Below are positions 26,639 to 36,249 of a DNA stretch of 64,000 nucleotides, one piece after another. This stretch comes from Butyricimonas faecalis. Lineage in GTDB: Bacteria; Bacteroidota; Bacteroidia; Bacteroidales; Marinifilaceae. The notes below the pieces were generated by a model. The model was not told where the DNA came from. It did not search any database and saw only the letters and a list, made by a program, of their open reading frames with translations. A program made the position numbers and the translations under genes. The stretch spans positions 1,054,001 to 1,118,000 of the forward strand of contig NZ_CP032819.1 in NCBI RefSeq assembly GCF_003991565.1, given 5' to 3'. Numbering within the stretch: position 1 is the stretch's first letter; each line of letters starts with the position of its first letter.

Positions 26639-27517
26639 ATGAGTATTGAAGCCAAAGTCCTCGGACAACAAGTTGCCTATCCTACCAATTATTGCCCATC
26701 GATTCTCGTCCCGGTTCCGCGTTACTTGAATCGGGAGATTTACGATATTCACGCTCCAGAAGAACTGTTCCAAGGATATGACACCTGGCACGCCTACGAG
26801 GCCGGCTTCCTAACCCGAAACGGCCTACCCGTGTGCGGAGTATTAAAACTGGTTTATCCGGCCAGCAGCCCGTGTATCGTGGAAAGTAAATCGCTGAAAC
26901 TATACTTGAACTCCTTGAACATGACTCGCCTCGGGGAAGACATACCCTCAGGCATAGAAACGTATCTCCAAACCATAAAATCAGATCTTGAACAAATACT
27001 TCAAACCCGTGTAGAAACCACTTTTTTTCAGCGAGCCCCAGAAAAGCTGTATTTCGACTTTCAAAATTACACGCTATTAGAAGCCACGCCCGGCATCGAA
27101 CGAGAAACCTTCACCGAGTATACTGAAACCCCTACATTACTACTCGAAAACCAGACAATCGGAAGCGGGGAAATCAAAGTATGCAGTCATTTGTTACGAA
27201 GCAATTGTAAGATTACAAAACAACCGGACTGGGGAAGTATCTACATTCACATGCAAGCCGACCACCTACCAGATCAGTTTTCTCTACTGAAATACATCGT
27301 TTCCCTGCGAAACGAAAACCACTTTCACGAAGAGATATGCGAAATGACCTACAAACGCTTGAATGATCTCTTCCACCCGGAAATCCTAGCTGTATCCTGT
27401 ATCTACACCCGTCGTGGGGGTATCGACATCTGTCCTTCCCGAGCAAACAAAGCAGAGTACCTTCCCAAATACCTACATACCTCGGAAACATTAACCCAAA
27501 AATTAGTAAGACAATAG
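26639..27517 (+). CDS. queF: NADPH-dependent 7-cyano-7-deazaguanine (preQ0) reductase
   Basis: A 292-residue enzyme of the long, two-domain QueF type (E. coli form is 282). It reduces preQ0 to preQ1 for queuosine in tRNA. The NADPH-binding signature VESKSLKLYLNSLNMTR is at residues 81-97. The catalytic cysteine is C190 in SNCKITKQPDWGS, with the partner aspartate D197, the same numbering as in E. coli. The C-terminal EICEMTYKRLNDLFHPEI and CIYTRRGGIDICPSRAN are typical. It follows the exporter gene after 2 bases. No other queuosine genes are in the window and no preQ1 riboswitch was seen upstream. Confidence 0.95.
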   Translation: MSIEAKVLGQQVAYPTNYCPSILVPVPRYLNREIYDIHAPEELFQGYDTWHAYEAGFLTRNGLPVCGVLKLVYPASSPCIVESKSLKLYLNSLNMTRLGEDIPSGIETYLQTIKSDLEQILQTRVETTFFQRAPEKLYFDFQNYTLLEATPGIERETFTEYTETPTLLLENQTIGSGEIKVCSHLLRSNCKITKQPDWGSIYIHMQADHLPDQFSLLKYIVSLRNENHFHEEICEMTYKRLNDLFHPEILAVSCIYTRRGGIDICPSRANKAEYLPKYLHTSETLTQKLVRQ

Positions 27518-27987
27518 CAAAAAAGATATGTATCAAAAATTCCCACCCCTCCTGCAACAAACGAGAAAACCGCTTGGCATTTAACTCTCCCCTGTGCAAA
27601 GGGGATCCGGAGGAGGTAGTTCGTAACCAACAAAGGGACCGCCCAAACAATATTTAGACAGTCCCTGCAACCAGCCCATTTTACAAGCTAGACAACCACT
27701 TTACACTATCATTTTTTGATTCATTAAACGAACCTTTTCTGATATTACAAATGTAGTTATTTTCTTTCAATAACCAAAAAAGTTTTTAGAAGGTTTAATT
27801 TATTTGTAATCAATGGTTAAGAAGGGATTGTCATTCGTTGTATTTGGCTTGTTAAAAGTAGTTTCGGACGATATCTAAAAACCTTCGTTAAATAATACTC
27901 TAATCACTCTCCTATTTCGTCTTAAACTAAGTCACAGAGACCTCAAAATCAAGTATATTAGCTATTTCAATCCCACAACACACGACT
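27518..27987. other. Gene-free stretch downstream of queF
   Basis: No gene was found in this stretch between the convergent queF and the beta-barrel gene. A copy of the GC-rich palindromic unit lies at 27541-27625 (listed separately). The remainder (27630-27980) is AT-rich, with no hairpin, tRNA or promoter that I can support. Confidence 0.6.
27541..27625 (+). repeat. GC-rich palindromic repeat unit (diverged copy)
   Basis: It contains GAAAACCGCTTGGCATTTAA followed by CTCTCCCCTGTGCAAAGGGG and GGAGGAGGTAGTT. The same blocks occur in the unit split by the IS110 element at 53895 and 55234, and part of them at 38918. The Cs and Gs around TGTGCAAA can pair. This is an intergenic, REP-like family. 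Confidence 0.6.
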
Positions 27988-28019
27988 AAAAAAAAGAGTT
28001 GTCCTTTTTCGAACAACTC
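27988..28019 (-). terminator. Terminator of the beta-barrel gene
   Basis: Read on the minus strand: GAGTTGTTC pairs with GGACAACTC (9 bp, one G-U), loop of six, then a run of at least seven Ts (the As at 27988-27995). It lies 68 bases after the stop of the gene at 28087. Confidence 0.75.
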
Positions 28020-28086
28020 CTTTTCAGTACAACTCATTATTTCACATTATGAAAGCTATGAGTTTCTATATTTTACAGACAAACAC

Positions 28087-28698
28087 TTAAAATTTCCAAG
28101 CTGCTGATAACTGGAACACACGGTTCTGATTATTACCACCGAACTTATCTTTCTCGATCACGTTCGTCAATCCCAAATTGTAACGGGCAGAAATGACCAA
28201 TCCCATATCGAAATCGTAAGACAATCCCATGGCAAAACTCAAATCAACCGTATTCAAATTGTCAATATCCGTTTTTACTTCCGTACCACCGCTTTTTGTT
28301 TTACTTTTACCATTTAAGGCAAAACCCAATTGCGGTCCAAGATCTACACTAACCCCTTCCCAAACATAGAATTTAGCCAAAATAGGAATATTCAAATAGT
28401 TCACACGAGCCCACGTCTTCACGCCTCCGGATTTTTCCTTATCTCCCTGACGAGAATAAATCAATTCCGTTTGCAAACCGAAAAGATCATTAAATTTAAA
28501 CTCGGCAAAAGCTCCTAAATGGAAACTAAACTTGCTCTTGTTCAAACCATCACTAATGCTTGCCACGTTAAACCCGAACTTCGGACCGAAATAGAATTCT
28601 GTCCCGGTTAACCCTTCTACCTTGTTTTTAAACGCTGTTTGTGCCTGCACGCTACCTAACATGACCATGGCAAGCACCACAAAGAAAAACTTCTTCAT
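28087..28698 (-). CDS. Small outer-membrane beta-barrel protein (PorT/OmpW-like)
   Basis: A 203-residue protein with a signal peptide (LAMVMLGSVQAQT). The mature part is a string of amphipathic beta strands (EFYFGPKFGFNVASIS, FSFHLGAFAEFKFNDLFGLQ, LNIPILAKFYVWEGVSVDLG, MGLVISARYNLGLTNVI), ending in an aromatic residue (LSAAWKF) as expected for assembly by the BAM complex. It belongs to the outer-membrane beta-barrel domain class frequent in Bacteroidota; no specific function can be given. It is monocistronic, with its own terminator downstream and AT repeats upstream. Confidence 0.85.
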   Translation of the reverse strand: MKKFFFVVLAMVMLGSVQAQTAFKNKVEGLTGTEFYFGPKFGFNVASISDGLNKSKFSFHLGAFAEFKFNDLFGLQTELIYSRQGDKEKSGGVKTWARVNYLNIPILAKFYVWEGVSVDLGPQLGFALNGKSKTKSGGTEVKTDIDNLNTVDLSFAMGLSYDFDMGLVISARYNLGLTNVIEKDKFGGNNQNRVFQLSAAWKF

Positions 28699-28736
28699 TC
28701 CATTAAATTTAAAGTTAATTATGAACTGAAAAACTC

Positions 28737-28966
28737 GTTTCCAGTTTAGTTACAAGTTAACAAGTTACGGGCCACAAGTTAAAATACCCTACATACACCA
28801 TAACCATTAACATCGATAAACATTTGTAACAAAAAACGGACCAAAAGGATGAACTAAAAAACATTTTTTTAGTTCTATCACAAGCCACGCAAACAGCAAG
28901 TTATAAGTTGTAATTTCTTTCAACTTTTAGCTTTTAGTTTTTAACTTTTACCTTATCAAGTAACGG
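28737..28966. repeat. Period-7 AT repeats upstream of the beta-barrel gene
   Basis: Two clusters of seven-base units: an 'acaagtt' type at 28744-28785 and 'cttttag/cttttaa' types at about 28900-28950. They lie between the beta-barrel gene and the end of the protease gene, so they probably relate to the 3' end of the protease transcript. Confidence 0.5.
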
Positions 28967-28972
28967 TCCCCG

Positions 28973-30562
28973 TTACTTGATAATCCTCCCATACGTCCCG
29001 TCATGCAACGCCTTCACGGCGGCTTTCAGTATCTTATTCTCCTCGTTAGAGATACGATACAACTCGTTCATATTCCAAAGATCGCGGGCAATCAACGACT
29101 TCACGAACAACTTGATTTCCGGTACAATCGGGGTGAAAAGTTTCTCGTCCTTCTTCACGCCCTGCTTCTCGCCACTTTTCACAATCTCATTGACCATATC
29201 ATTCGTCACCTGAAAATCTTTCTGGAAAGTTTCGAACTTCGGGTATTTCTTTTTAAGCGACTCCCGGTTCTTGTCCACGTAATTCAACACGTATTCATTG
29301 ATCACGCCCTTTGCCAGCAAACGATTAAAGTAGCTATAATTGATCCCCGTGTCAATCGGTACAAACACGTCGGGAATAATACCACCCCCACCGTAAACCA
29401 GACGATGATCCTTCTTCGTGTAATATTTCGTGGAATCCGTCAATTCAATACTATCGGCACTGAACATCTCGCCACTATTATACCGTTCGAACACCTCGGC
29501 CTGATAATCCTTCCCCTTGTAAGGCTTCTGGATACACCGACCCGACGGCGTGAAGTAATGCGACACCGTCAGACGAACCATAGAACCGTCCGTCAACGGG
29601 AATTGCCGTTGCACGAGTCCCTTACCGAAAGAACGACGTCCCACGATCAACCCGCGGTCCCAATCCTGCACCGCTCCCGACACAATCTCGCTGGCAGAGG
29701 CCGAGTTCCCGTCAATCAACACGACCACCCGTCCGTCTTGGAACAACCCTGCCGGCGTGGATGACTCGCCCATGCGCCCGAAAGCAGGACTATCCGTGTA
29801 CACGATCAATTTCTCCCCGTCAAGCAAATGATCGGCCAAACCGATAGCGGCCCCCATATAACCGCCCCCGTTTCCTTGCAGGTCAATAATCAGGTCTTTC
29901 ATACCCTGCGCCTTCAACTCTTTCACGGCCTTCTCGAACTCTTCCACCGTCGTCGCGGCAAAACGGGCAATCTTGATATACCCGATATTCTTATCGATCA
30001 TGTAAGAGGCATCAACACTATAAATCGGAATCATATCACGCGTGATATTGAAATCAATGATCTCACCGCCTCTCTTCACTTTCACCTTCACGATAGACCC
30101 TTTCTCGCCTTTCAACCGTTTCCGCACGTCCGTGTTACTAATCCCGATTCCGGCAATATTCTCCCCGTCAACGGCAATAATCCGGTCTCCGGCCAACAAG
30201 CCCACCTTCTCCGATGGTCCCCCGGCAACCACATCCACGACCAGCAACGTATCGTTAAGCACGTTAAACTGTATCCCGATCCCGAAAAAGCCCCCGTCCA
30301 GCGGTTCATTCGCCTCCTCAACCTCTTCTTTGGAAATATACACGGAATGAGGGTCCAGATCAGCCAGTACCTTCACGATGGCATCTTCCGTCAATTTCTT
30401 CAAGTTCACGGTATCCACGTAAGCGGCATCAATCATTTGCATTAATCGCTGGTACTTAATCGCTTGTTCCTGCACCTCACGGGGTTTCCGTTGTGCGTCA
30501 GCATTTTCCCAACTTAAACAGGCGATCAGCAACGCTACCGCCGATAGTAATACTCTTTTCAT
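28973..30562 (-). CDS. S41 family C-terminal processing protease
   Basis: A 529-residue periplasmic protease. A signal peptide ends around ENADAQ. A PDZ domain lies at about residues 85-165 (FGIGIQFNVLNDTLLVVDVV, GPSEKVGLLAGDRIIAVDGE). The S41 catalytic part has LIIDLQGNGGGYMGAAIGLA, the serine in DGNSASASEIVSGAVQDW and the lysine in RRSFGKGLVQRQF, a Ser-Lys dyad. It degrades or trims periplasmic proteins by their C-termini (Prc/CtpA role). The C-terminal 130 residues are an extension often seen in this phylum. A -7 element is seen at 30610. Confidence 0.95.
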   Translation of the reverse strand: MKRVLLSAVALLIACLSWENADAQRKPREVQEQAIKYQRLMQMIDAAYVDTVNLKKLTEDAIVKVLADLDPHSVYISKEEVEEANEPLDGGFFGIGIQFNVLNDTLLVVDVVAGGPSEKVGLLAGDRIIAVDGENIAGIGISNTDVRKRLKGEKGSIVKVKVKRGGEIIDFNITRDMIPIYSVDASYMIDKNIGYIKIARFAATTVEEFEKAVKELKAQGMKDLIIDLQGNGGGYMGAAIGLADHLLDGEKLIVYTDSPAFGRMGESSTPAGLFQDGRVVVLIDGNSASASEIVSGAVQDWDRGLIVGRRSFGKGLVQRQFPLTDGSMVRLTVSHYFTPSGRCIQKPYKGKDYQAEVFERYNSGEMFSADSIELTDSTKYYTKKDHRLVYGGGGIIPDVFVPIDTGINYSYFNRLLAKGVINEYVLNYVDKNRESLKKKYPKFETFQKDFQVTNDMVNEIVKSGEKQGVKKDEKLFTPIVPEIKLFVKSLIARDLWNMNELYRISNEENKILKAAVKALHDGTYGRIIK

Positions 30563-30609
30563 ACTTTATTATATACTTTATGTTCTTCCTATTCTACGTG
30601 TAATCCGCA

Positions 30610-30617
30610 CAAATGTA
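30610..30617 (-). promoter_or_regulatory. Probable -7 element of the S41 protease gene
   Basis: CAAATGTA on the plus strand reads TACATTTG on the minus strand, an exact TAnnTTTG match 48 bases before the start codon. No -33 TTTG at the right distance was seen. Confidence 0.45.
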
Positions 30618-30660
30618 ACAAACTGAAAGTATTAAATGTCCTAACAGACTCTTAAATTAT

Positions 30661-31152
30661 TTATTTTTCCAACTCAATCAATTCAAGGTTCTCAATCCGT
30701 TCCCCGTTAATCTCGAAACGGGCTGCGGTCCGTACCGAGTGGAACCCGAATTTCCCGGCTGCCCCCGGGTTGATATGCAGGCATCCCAACGCCTGATCGT
30801 ATTTCACTTTCGCAATATGCGAGTGACCGCACACGAAAAGCTGCGGGCGTTCCCGCCGTAACGTCTCCGCAATCTTCCGGTCATAATGCCCCGGGTACCC
30901 CCCGATATGAGTGATGACCACTTTCACGTTCTCGCAGTGAAATACCTCTTTTTCCGGGAATATCCGGCGTAATATACCCCCGTCAATATTCCCGTACACG
31001 GCGTGTAACGTGAATCGTTGCGCCAGCGCATCCGTGATCGCCACGTCCCCGATGTCTCCGCAATGCCACACCTCGTTACAATCCTTGAAAAACTCCACGA
31101 TCTTCGGGTCCAACCACCCGTGAGTATCTGATAACAAACCGACCTTTACCAT
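30661..31152 (-). CDS. YfcE/MJ0936-type metallophosphoesterase
   Basis: A 163-residue calcineurin-like phosphodiesterase. Metal ligands are visible in order: LLSDTHGWLD (D and H), WHCGDIGD (GD), AVYGNIDGG (GN), ITHIGGYPG (H) and FVCGHSHIAK (GHxH). The length and the LHINPGAAGKFGF end fit the YfcE family, which hydrolyses phosphodiesters in vitro; the cellular substrate is unknown. It lies upstream of the S41 protease gene on the same strand after a 98-base gap containing that gene's own promoter. Confidence 0.93.
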   Translation of the reverse strand: MVKVGLLSDTHGWLDPKIVEFFKDCNEVWHCGDIGDVAITDALAQRFTLHAVYGNIDGGILRRIFPEKEVFHCENVKVVITHIGGYPGHYDRKIAETLRRERPQLFVCGHSHIAKVKYDQALGCLHINPGAAGKFGFHSVRTAARFEINGERIENLELIELEK

Positions 31153-31307
31153 TTTAGATTTATGATTTTTGATTTTAGATTCAACTAATTTCTTGATTTA
31201 TGATTTTAGATTAGGTGATTTACCCCCACGAAGTCAACGTTTTTTTAATCGTAATTCATAAATTAATTGGTTCTTCCATTTTCAATTCTCCATTTTCAAT
31301 TTTCAAT
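31153..31307. repeat. Period-7 AT repeats between sbcC and the phosphoesterase gene
   Basis: Two blocks: 'gattttt/gatttta' units at 31157-31215 and 'attttca' units at about 31277-31307. The second block reaches into the 3' end of sbcC and supplies its last codons and stop. Confidence 0.65.
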
Positions 31308-34300
31308 TATCACCACGCTCCCCCTCTCCACCGTGTTCTCCACGAACAAACACGCCGGAACCTCCTGCTGCATTTCCTCAACATGAGAGATCAGCCCGAC
31401 TACCCGGTTCTCGGCCCGCAAGGATTTCAAGGTTTCAAAAACGACACTCAACGACTCCCGGTCCAGCGAACCGAACCCCTCATCCAAAAAGAAAAAGTTC
31501 TGACTACTCCCTGTTAGATGGCGAATATTATCCGTCAATGCCAGTGCCAAAGACAATGAGGCTTGGAACACCTGTCCCCCGGAAAGCGTGCGGGCGCTCC
31601 TCACCCGTCCCTCGTTCATGAAATCACGTACTACGAAATCATTTTCCTCGCTCAACTCCAGTTTCAAGCGCTGGCGGGTCATCCGGTAAAAACGCTCGTT
31701 CGCCGCATTACAGAGATTCTGCAAGTAAATCGACGAAACGAACTTCACGAAATCATTCCCCCGGAACAACCCCTTCAACATCTGCAAATTCATCAACCGC
31801 AACTCCAAACCTTCCAACTCCCGTCCGATCTTCTCCCGCACCGCAACACGAATTTCCATATCCTTAATCTGGTTCCCTAAAGCTCCTTGTTCCGCCAGCA
31901 TCTCCCGTTCCCGTACCAATGCAGCCTCCACCCGTTGACATAGCGCAACGTGTTCTTCCTCGTTATAAGACACCCCGGCAAGCAACACCTCCAACTCCGC
32001 TTTCCGAACCTGCACGGCGTGAACCTGCTCCCGGTAACGGTTAATCTCTCCCCGCACCCCGGGCAAATCCAGCTTACCTGCCAGCACCTCCCGAACCGCT
32101 GCCAGATCGGGATAAGTCGAATCTTTCAACAAACGCCCCAGCTCCTGTACTTCCTCTTCCAATTCCTGCTGCAAACGGATCACTTCCTTGCTTTTTTCCT
32201 CCACGCTTCCTTCCCACCTCCGGAAGTCCGCCTCGATCACCTGCAACCGTGCGGCATCCCGTTGATAATCCCGCCCGACCTGCTCGAAACGCTGCCTGCA
32301 TCCATCCAACTCCTTGCCGATCTCCATATCGGGCACCCCCTCGTACTCCTTTTCATCGAACCCAGCCTGCTGCTCCCGCAACAACCCAGCCTGTGAATCC
32401 CGTAGCACGATCTCCCGACTGATCTCGTCAAGACGGGCGACGTACTTTTCAAGATTCACTCGTTTCTGCTCGATACTCTTCTCCATGTTCCCGCGTACCG
32501 TCTCCCGCTCCCCTTTCTCCTTGTTCAAAAATGCCACCCGGTTCATCTCATCTGTCAAGTGCTGCATATTATCGGGTGTAAACCCCTCCCACGTGAAACG
32601 GGTCAGATGCTCCCGTAACCGTTCCCGCCCAACAGCCTGCTGTCGGGTGATTTGTTCTTTCCGTTCCCCTGCCGACCGTAACCGTTCCCCGATTACGGCC
32701 AGACGGGACATCATCCGTTCCAACACCTTCCCTTCTTCCTCCAAGCCCGCAACACGGTCAGCCTTCTCCTTCAACTCACCCTCAACCTCCGTGGCGTGCA
32801 AAGGTGCGGGATGCGACAAGGCCCCGCAAAGGGGACAAGGTTCACCCTCCGACAACTCCCTCGCAAAATCCACCAATCGCTGGCGGGTATTCAAATGTAA
32901 CCACTCCTCCCGCATCTTCTTCACCGTGGCGGCAAGTTGTTCCTGTCTCTCCCGGCAAGCCTCCTGCAACGCCTCGCGTGTCATGGCCCGTAACGCCCCG
33001 AACGCAGGATACTGCTCCTGCACCATCCGCACCTCCTCTTCCTCCCGGGCGATTTCTTTATCCACCCCGGCCAACTCCTCCTGCCAACGGGTCAACTCTT
33101 CACGGATATGCTGTTGTATATTATACCATTCCCGAATGTCCGATAACATCTTCATATCGGGAATCGACTGGTTTAACTGCTCTAACCTCTCTTTCTGTTC
33201 TCGTAACTGCTCCTGCAACACCTCGATCTCCCGCCTCGTCACCACCACGATTTCTTCACCCTTGCGGTGTCGCTCCTTCAATTCATCCTGCTCCTTGCTT
33301 ATCGTACGTAAATGCAGCAACCGTTCCAATTGTCCGGCACGCTCTTTCAACACATCCCGTCCCTCGTACGCCTGTTTCAATGGAGAGAATTGTCCGGAAA
33401 AACGGGTAAGCTCGGCCTGTTTAGCGGTCAGTTGCTCCCGGTAACCGGACAACACCCGCATAGACTCTGCCAACCGCCGCCCCGTCTCGTCGTGACGGCT
33501 CAACGGTTGCTGGAACTGTTGCAAACATCGCTCGTACTCGTCCACGCGAGCCTGCAAACCCGCCATCGCCTCCCGTCGTTCCAACAGCTTTCGTTCCTCC
33601 TCCTGTCGTGCCACCCGCTCGTCGGTGAGTTGTTTCACTTTCTTCTGTCTCTCCACTTGCTCCTGTCCCTCGTGAATCTCTTTTTTCACCCCGGCAATCT
33701 CTTCCTGCAAGGCCGCATAACGCTGTTTCCGCTCGGCCAACTGCTCTCTGTTCACCTCGCCCAATCCCGTGAGCTGTCCCCGCAAATCAATCACCCGCCG
33801 GGTCGTCTCCCCCTCCAGGTAAGCCACCCGCCCACCCAGATCGTAGCGCCGGAGTTCCCCGAAAAGCTCCATCATCATATCGGTACGCTCCTTGTCTCGC
33901 AACATCAGGAACTCCTGAAACTTCCCCTGCGGGATAATCACCACCCGCTTGAAATTCTGTGCCGTCAGCCCGATTGCCCCGACCACTTCTTCCCGCGTAC
34001 AGGGCAACCACCCATTGCCCTCCCACACGTGGTAAAGGTACTTCGGCGAACTCACCTCAGCGAACCTCTTCTTGTTCCGCCTGCACTCCACCGTCGCCCG
34101 GTACAGTCGCCCGTCCTCTCCCGCCCGGAACTCGAAGTCCACGAACAGTCGGTCGGATTGCAGGTTCATCACGTTATATTTCACGTCATTATTCAAACGG
34201 TCAATCGTACCGTAAATGGCATAAATCATCGCCTCTAATATCGTCGATTTACCGCTCCCCACCGGACCGAATATCCCGAACAACCGGGCCTCCGTCAATC

Positions 34301-34370
34301 GGGTAAAATCTATCGTCTGGCGCTCCCGGTAGGAGTAAATACCTTCAAGGGTTAATTTAACGGGCAACAT
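31296..34370 (-). CDS. sbcC: SbcC-like SMC-type ATPase of the SbcCD nuclease
   Basis: A 1024-residue protein, the ATPase arm of the SbcCD (Rad50-Mre11-like) complex that opens hairpins and cleans blocked DNA ends. Walker A GPVGSGKSTILEAMIYAIYG is at about residue 35. Long coiled coils (about 180-480 and 560-850) flank a zinc hook with CPLCGALSHP near residue 510. The C-terminal ABC half has the signature TLSGGQVFQASLSLALALTD and Walker B NFFFLDEGFGSLDRE. sbcD lies 57 bases upstream. The final residues come from an AT repeat, so the C-terminal tip is probably not conserved. Confidence 0.95.
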   Translation of the reverse strand: MLPVKLTLEGIYSYRERQTIDFTRLTEARLFGIFGPVGSGKSTILEAMIYAIYGTIDRLNNDVKYNVMNLQSDRLFVDFEFRAGEDGRLYRATVECRRNKKRFAEVSSPKYLYHVWEGNGWLPCTREEVVGAIGLTAQNFKRVVIIPQGKFQEFLMLRDKERTDMMMELFGELRRYDLGGRVAYLEGETTRRVIDLRGQLTGLGEVNREQLAERKQRYAALQEEIAGVKKEIHEGQEQVERQKKVKQLTDERVARQEEERKLLERREAMAGLQARVDEYERCLQQFQQPLSRHDETGRRLAESMRVLSGYREQLTAKQAELTRFSGQFSPLKQAYEGRDVLKERAGQLERLLHLRTISKEQDELKERHRKGEEIVVVTRREIEVLQEQLREQKERLEQLNQSIPDMKMLSDIREWYNIQQHIREELTRWQEELAGVDKEIAREEEEVRMVQEQYPAFGALRAMTREALQEACRERQEQLAATVKKMREEWLHLNTRQRLVDFARELSEGEPCPLCGALSHPAPLHATEVEGELKEKADRVAGLEEEGKVLERMMSRLAVIGERLRSAGERKEQITRQQAVGRERLREHLTRFTWEGFTPDNMQHLTDEMNRVAFLNKEKGERETVRGNMEKSIEQKRVNLEKYVARLDEISREIVLRDSQAGLLREQQAGFDEKEYEGVPDMEIGKELDGCRQRFEQVGRDYQRDAARLQVIEADFRRWEGSVEEKSKEVIRLQQELEEEVQELGRLLKDSTYPDLAAVREVLAGKLDLPGVRGEINRYREQVHAVQVRKAELEVLLAGVSYNEEEHVALCQRVEAALVREREMLAEQGALGNQIKDMEIRVAVREKIGRELEGLELRLMNLQMLKGLFRGNDFVKFVSSIYLQNLCNAANERFYRMTRQRLKLELSEENDFVVRDFMNEGRVRSARTLSGGQVFQASLSLALALTDNIRHLTGSSQNFFFLDEGFGSLDRESLSVVFETLKSLRAENRVVGLISHVEEMQQEVPACLFVENTVERGSVVIIEN

Positions 34371-34427
34371 AGGAAATTGAGAATTGAAAATTAAAAATGA
34401 TAGAACCTATAACTTACCGACATCTTT

Positions 34428-35666
34428 CTAACTGTCACTTTTCCTCGAATCGCCATCCATCGACAACGCCTCGCGGAAAAGTGACATGATTTCTTCATTC
34501 GGTTCCTGTCCCTTGCGCTGGCGGAAGTACTCGGCAAAAAGGGCGTTAACGTCCGAACGCAGGTCGTGGATAGAGGCCACACGATCGTTCACGAGAGAAG
34601 CGTCACGCACATCCGGGACGATACAAACAATACCGTCATGTGCAGCGTGCAGGGATTTCACTTCTTGCGCCGTGAGGAAAGTATCCGTGGCAACGGTCAG
34701 TTCCACCCACGTATCGGGATGTTCCGTAAGCCATTGCAAGGCAGTCTCCACCCCCTCGAAACGACGACGCACCAAGGGACGCCCGCTCGCCAACCGACGT
34801 TTCGTGACACGGGCCGGACCTCCCGGTTCAAGGTCCACAAGCGTCACGTATTTATCCTGCTCGGCCTCGCTGAAACTGTAACTCAATGGACTGCCGCTGT
34901 ACACCGCGGGACAAGGCTCCACATCCACCGTTTGCCAACGATGCAAGTGTCCCAACGCCGCGTACTGCATGGCCGGGGGAATCAACGAAGTATAGACGGC
35001 ATCGGCACCGCCGATATTGATTGGTCGCTCATCCTCCGGCTCTTCGGGCAACTCACCGCCTTCCCTCGCCATGAAAAGATGAGCCACCAACAGGTTCACC
35101 CCCTCCGTGTCGCAATACTTGTTGGCCAACCCTGTCCAGTGATCCCGCAGGAAAACTCGCAACCCCTCGTCGGCATCCTCCGCACCCATGTAGCGTTTGG
35201 CCCGTTGCCCATTCGTGTAAGGGGTAAGTAGCACCCGCAACGAGTAAGCAAACCCTGGCAAGCGGAACTCGGCAAACCCCTCGTCCGACCGGACCAACGT
35301 CACCCCGCCTTCCGTTTGCGTCTCCCGCGACACGATCATCGGGTTCCCGGCAAAGAAAATCCCGCTCTCCCGTGCCAGCACGTCGGGCGAATCCACCCGG
35401 TCCGGAGAATCGTGATTCCCGGCAATAGCCACCACCAACCGATGCCCGCCACGTGCCAACCGATGCAACGTGCGGTAAAGCAACTCGATCGCCTCCACGG
35501 GCGGGTTAAACGTGTCGAACAAGTCCCCCGCCACAATCACCGCATCCACAGCCTCCTCGTCAGCTACCCGCACAATCTCATCCATCACAGCCACTTGCTC
35601 CCCGGCACGCTCCCGGTCATTCAACCGCTTTCCAAGATGCCAGTCTGAAGTATGTAATATTTTCAT
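34428..35666 (-). CDS. sbcD: SbcD-like exonuclease subunit
   Basis: A 412-residue Mre11-type nuclease. The five phosphoesterase motifs are present: LHTSDWHLGKRL (I), VIVAGDLFDTFNP (II), VVAIAGNHDSPDR (III), LLVAHLF (IV) and YAALGHLHRWQTV (V), with a C-terminal cap and SbcC-binding part. It uses Mn2+ to cut double-strand ends and hairpins together with SbcC downstream. A short C-terminal tail replaces the longer one of some relatives. Upstream lies the remains of a transglutaminase gene. Confidence 0.95.
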   Translation of the reverse strand: MKILHTSDWHLGKRLNDRERAGEQVAVMDEIVRVADEEAVDAVIVAGDLFDTFNPPVEAIELLYRTLHRLARGGHRLVVAIAGNHDSPDRVDSPDVLARESGIFFAGNPMIVSRETQTEGGVTLVRSDEGFAEFRLPGFAYSLRVLLTPYTNGQRAKRYMGAEDADEGLRVFLRDHWTGLANKYCDTEGVNLLVAHLFMAREGGELPEEPEDERPINIGGADAVYTSLIPPAMQYAALGHLHRWQTVDVEPCPAVYSGSPLSYSFSEAEQDKYVTLVDLEPGGPARVTKRRLASGRPLVRRRFEGVETALQWLTEHPDTWVELTVATDTFLTAQEVKSLHAAHDGIVCIVPDVRDASLVNDRVASIHDLRSDVNALFAEYFRQRKGQEPNEEIMSLFREALSMDGDSRKSDS

Positions 35667-35669
35667 CTT

Positions 35670-36249
35670 CTATTTAATTAGAGCCTCCACATTCCGGAGT
35701 CCCTCGTCAATACTCTCTTTCACGCCGGGCAAATCCCTAGCGTACTCTTCCGCGATCCTAAAATACTCCCTCGCCCGGGTCAACACGGCCCGTGTCTTCC
35801 GGTTATAATACTATCCGTGTAATTATAATAATCTTCCCGTTCACCACCCGCCAAATTCCCCTCGATAAACGCATCCATGGCGTACGGCCTGTCGGTCAAC
35901 TGCCACGCCGGGTCAGCCGGCATATGAGTGGTCAGAAATTGCTCGCCCCGCGTCAACACGTATTCCGGGTTCCATTGCCGCTTGAACACCCATTCTCCCC
36001 CAGCATCTCTCCCCAACGCACCCACGGCCCACATCATATCGACGTGCCACCACTCCCCCGCCACTCGCACGGCATTCCACACGTGGTTCGTCCGACGACA
36101 AGCACCTCCACGCTCACCTCACCAGGGAGACACCCTCCCCGTTCAAGTATACCCTCTTCCTCCGACAAGACTTGTGCCGCAAGGGATACCCCCGAAAAGA
36201 CGGCCACCACCGTCAACAACCATTTCACAGACGCACGCACCGGTATCAT
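35670..36249 (-). pseudogene. Broken exported transglutaminase-like protein
   Basis: Three pieces of one gene lie in different frames. An intact start overlaps the nfo stop (ATGA) and encodes a signal peptide (ASVKWLLTVVAVFSGVSLAAQ). After a frame change, transglutaminase core segments follow: TNHVWNAVRVAGEWWHVDMM, with the His and Asp of the catalytic triad, then EYVLTRGEQFLTTHMPADPA. Another single-base shift near 35810 leads to the C-terminal piece REYFRIAEEYARDLPGVKES, ending at the stop at 35670-35672. The segment that should carry the catalytic cysteine is missing, so there is also an internal deletion. The gene is dead. Confidence 0.75.

Noticed and set aside
29003..30445. Long plus-strand open frames opposite the S41 protease gene
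   Set aside because: They are shadow frames of a GC-rich gene, with improbable composition rich in His, Arg and Pro and no domain.
32314..34238. Long plus-strand open frames opposite sbcC
   Set aside because: They mirror the coiled-coil codons of sbcC (Ser, Arg, Cys and Leu-rich nonsense) and have no ribosome-binding site or domain.
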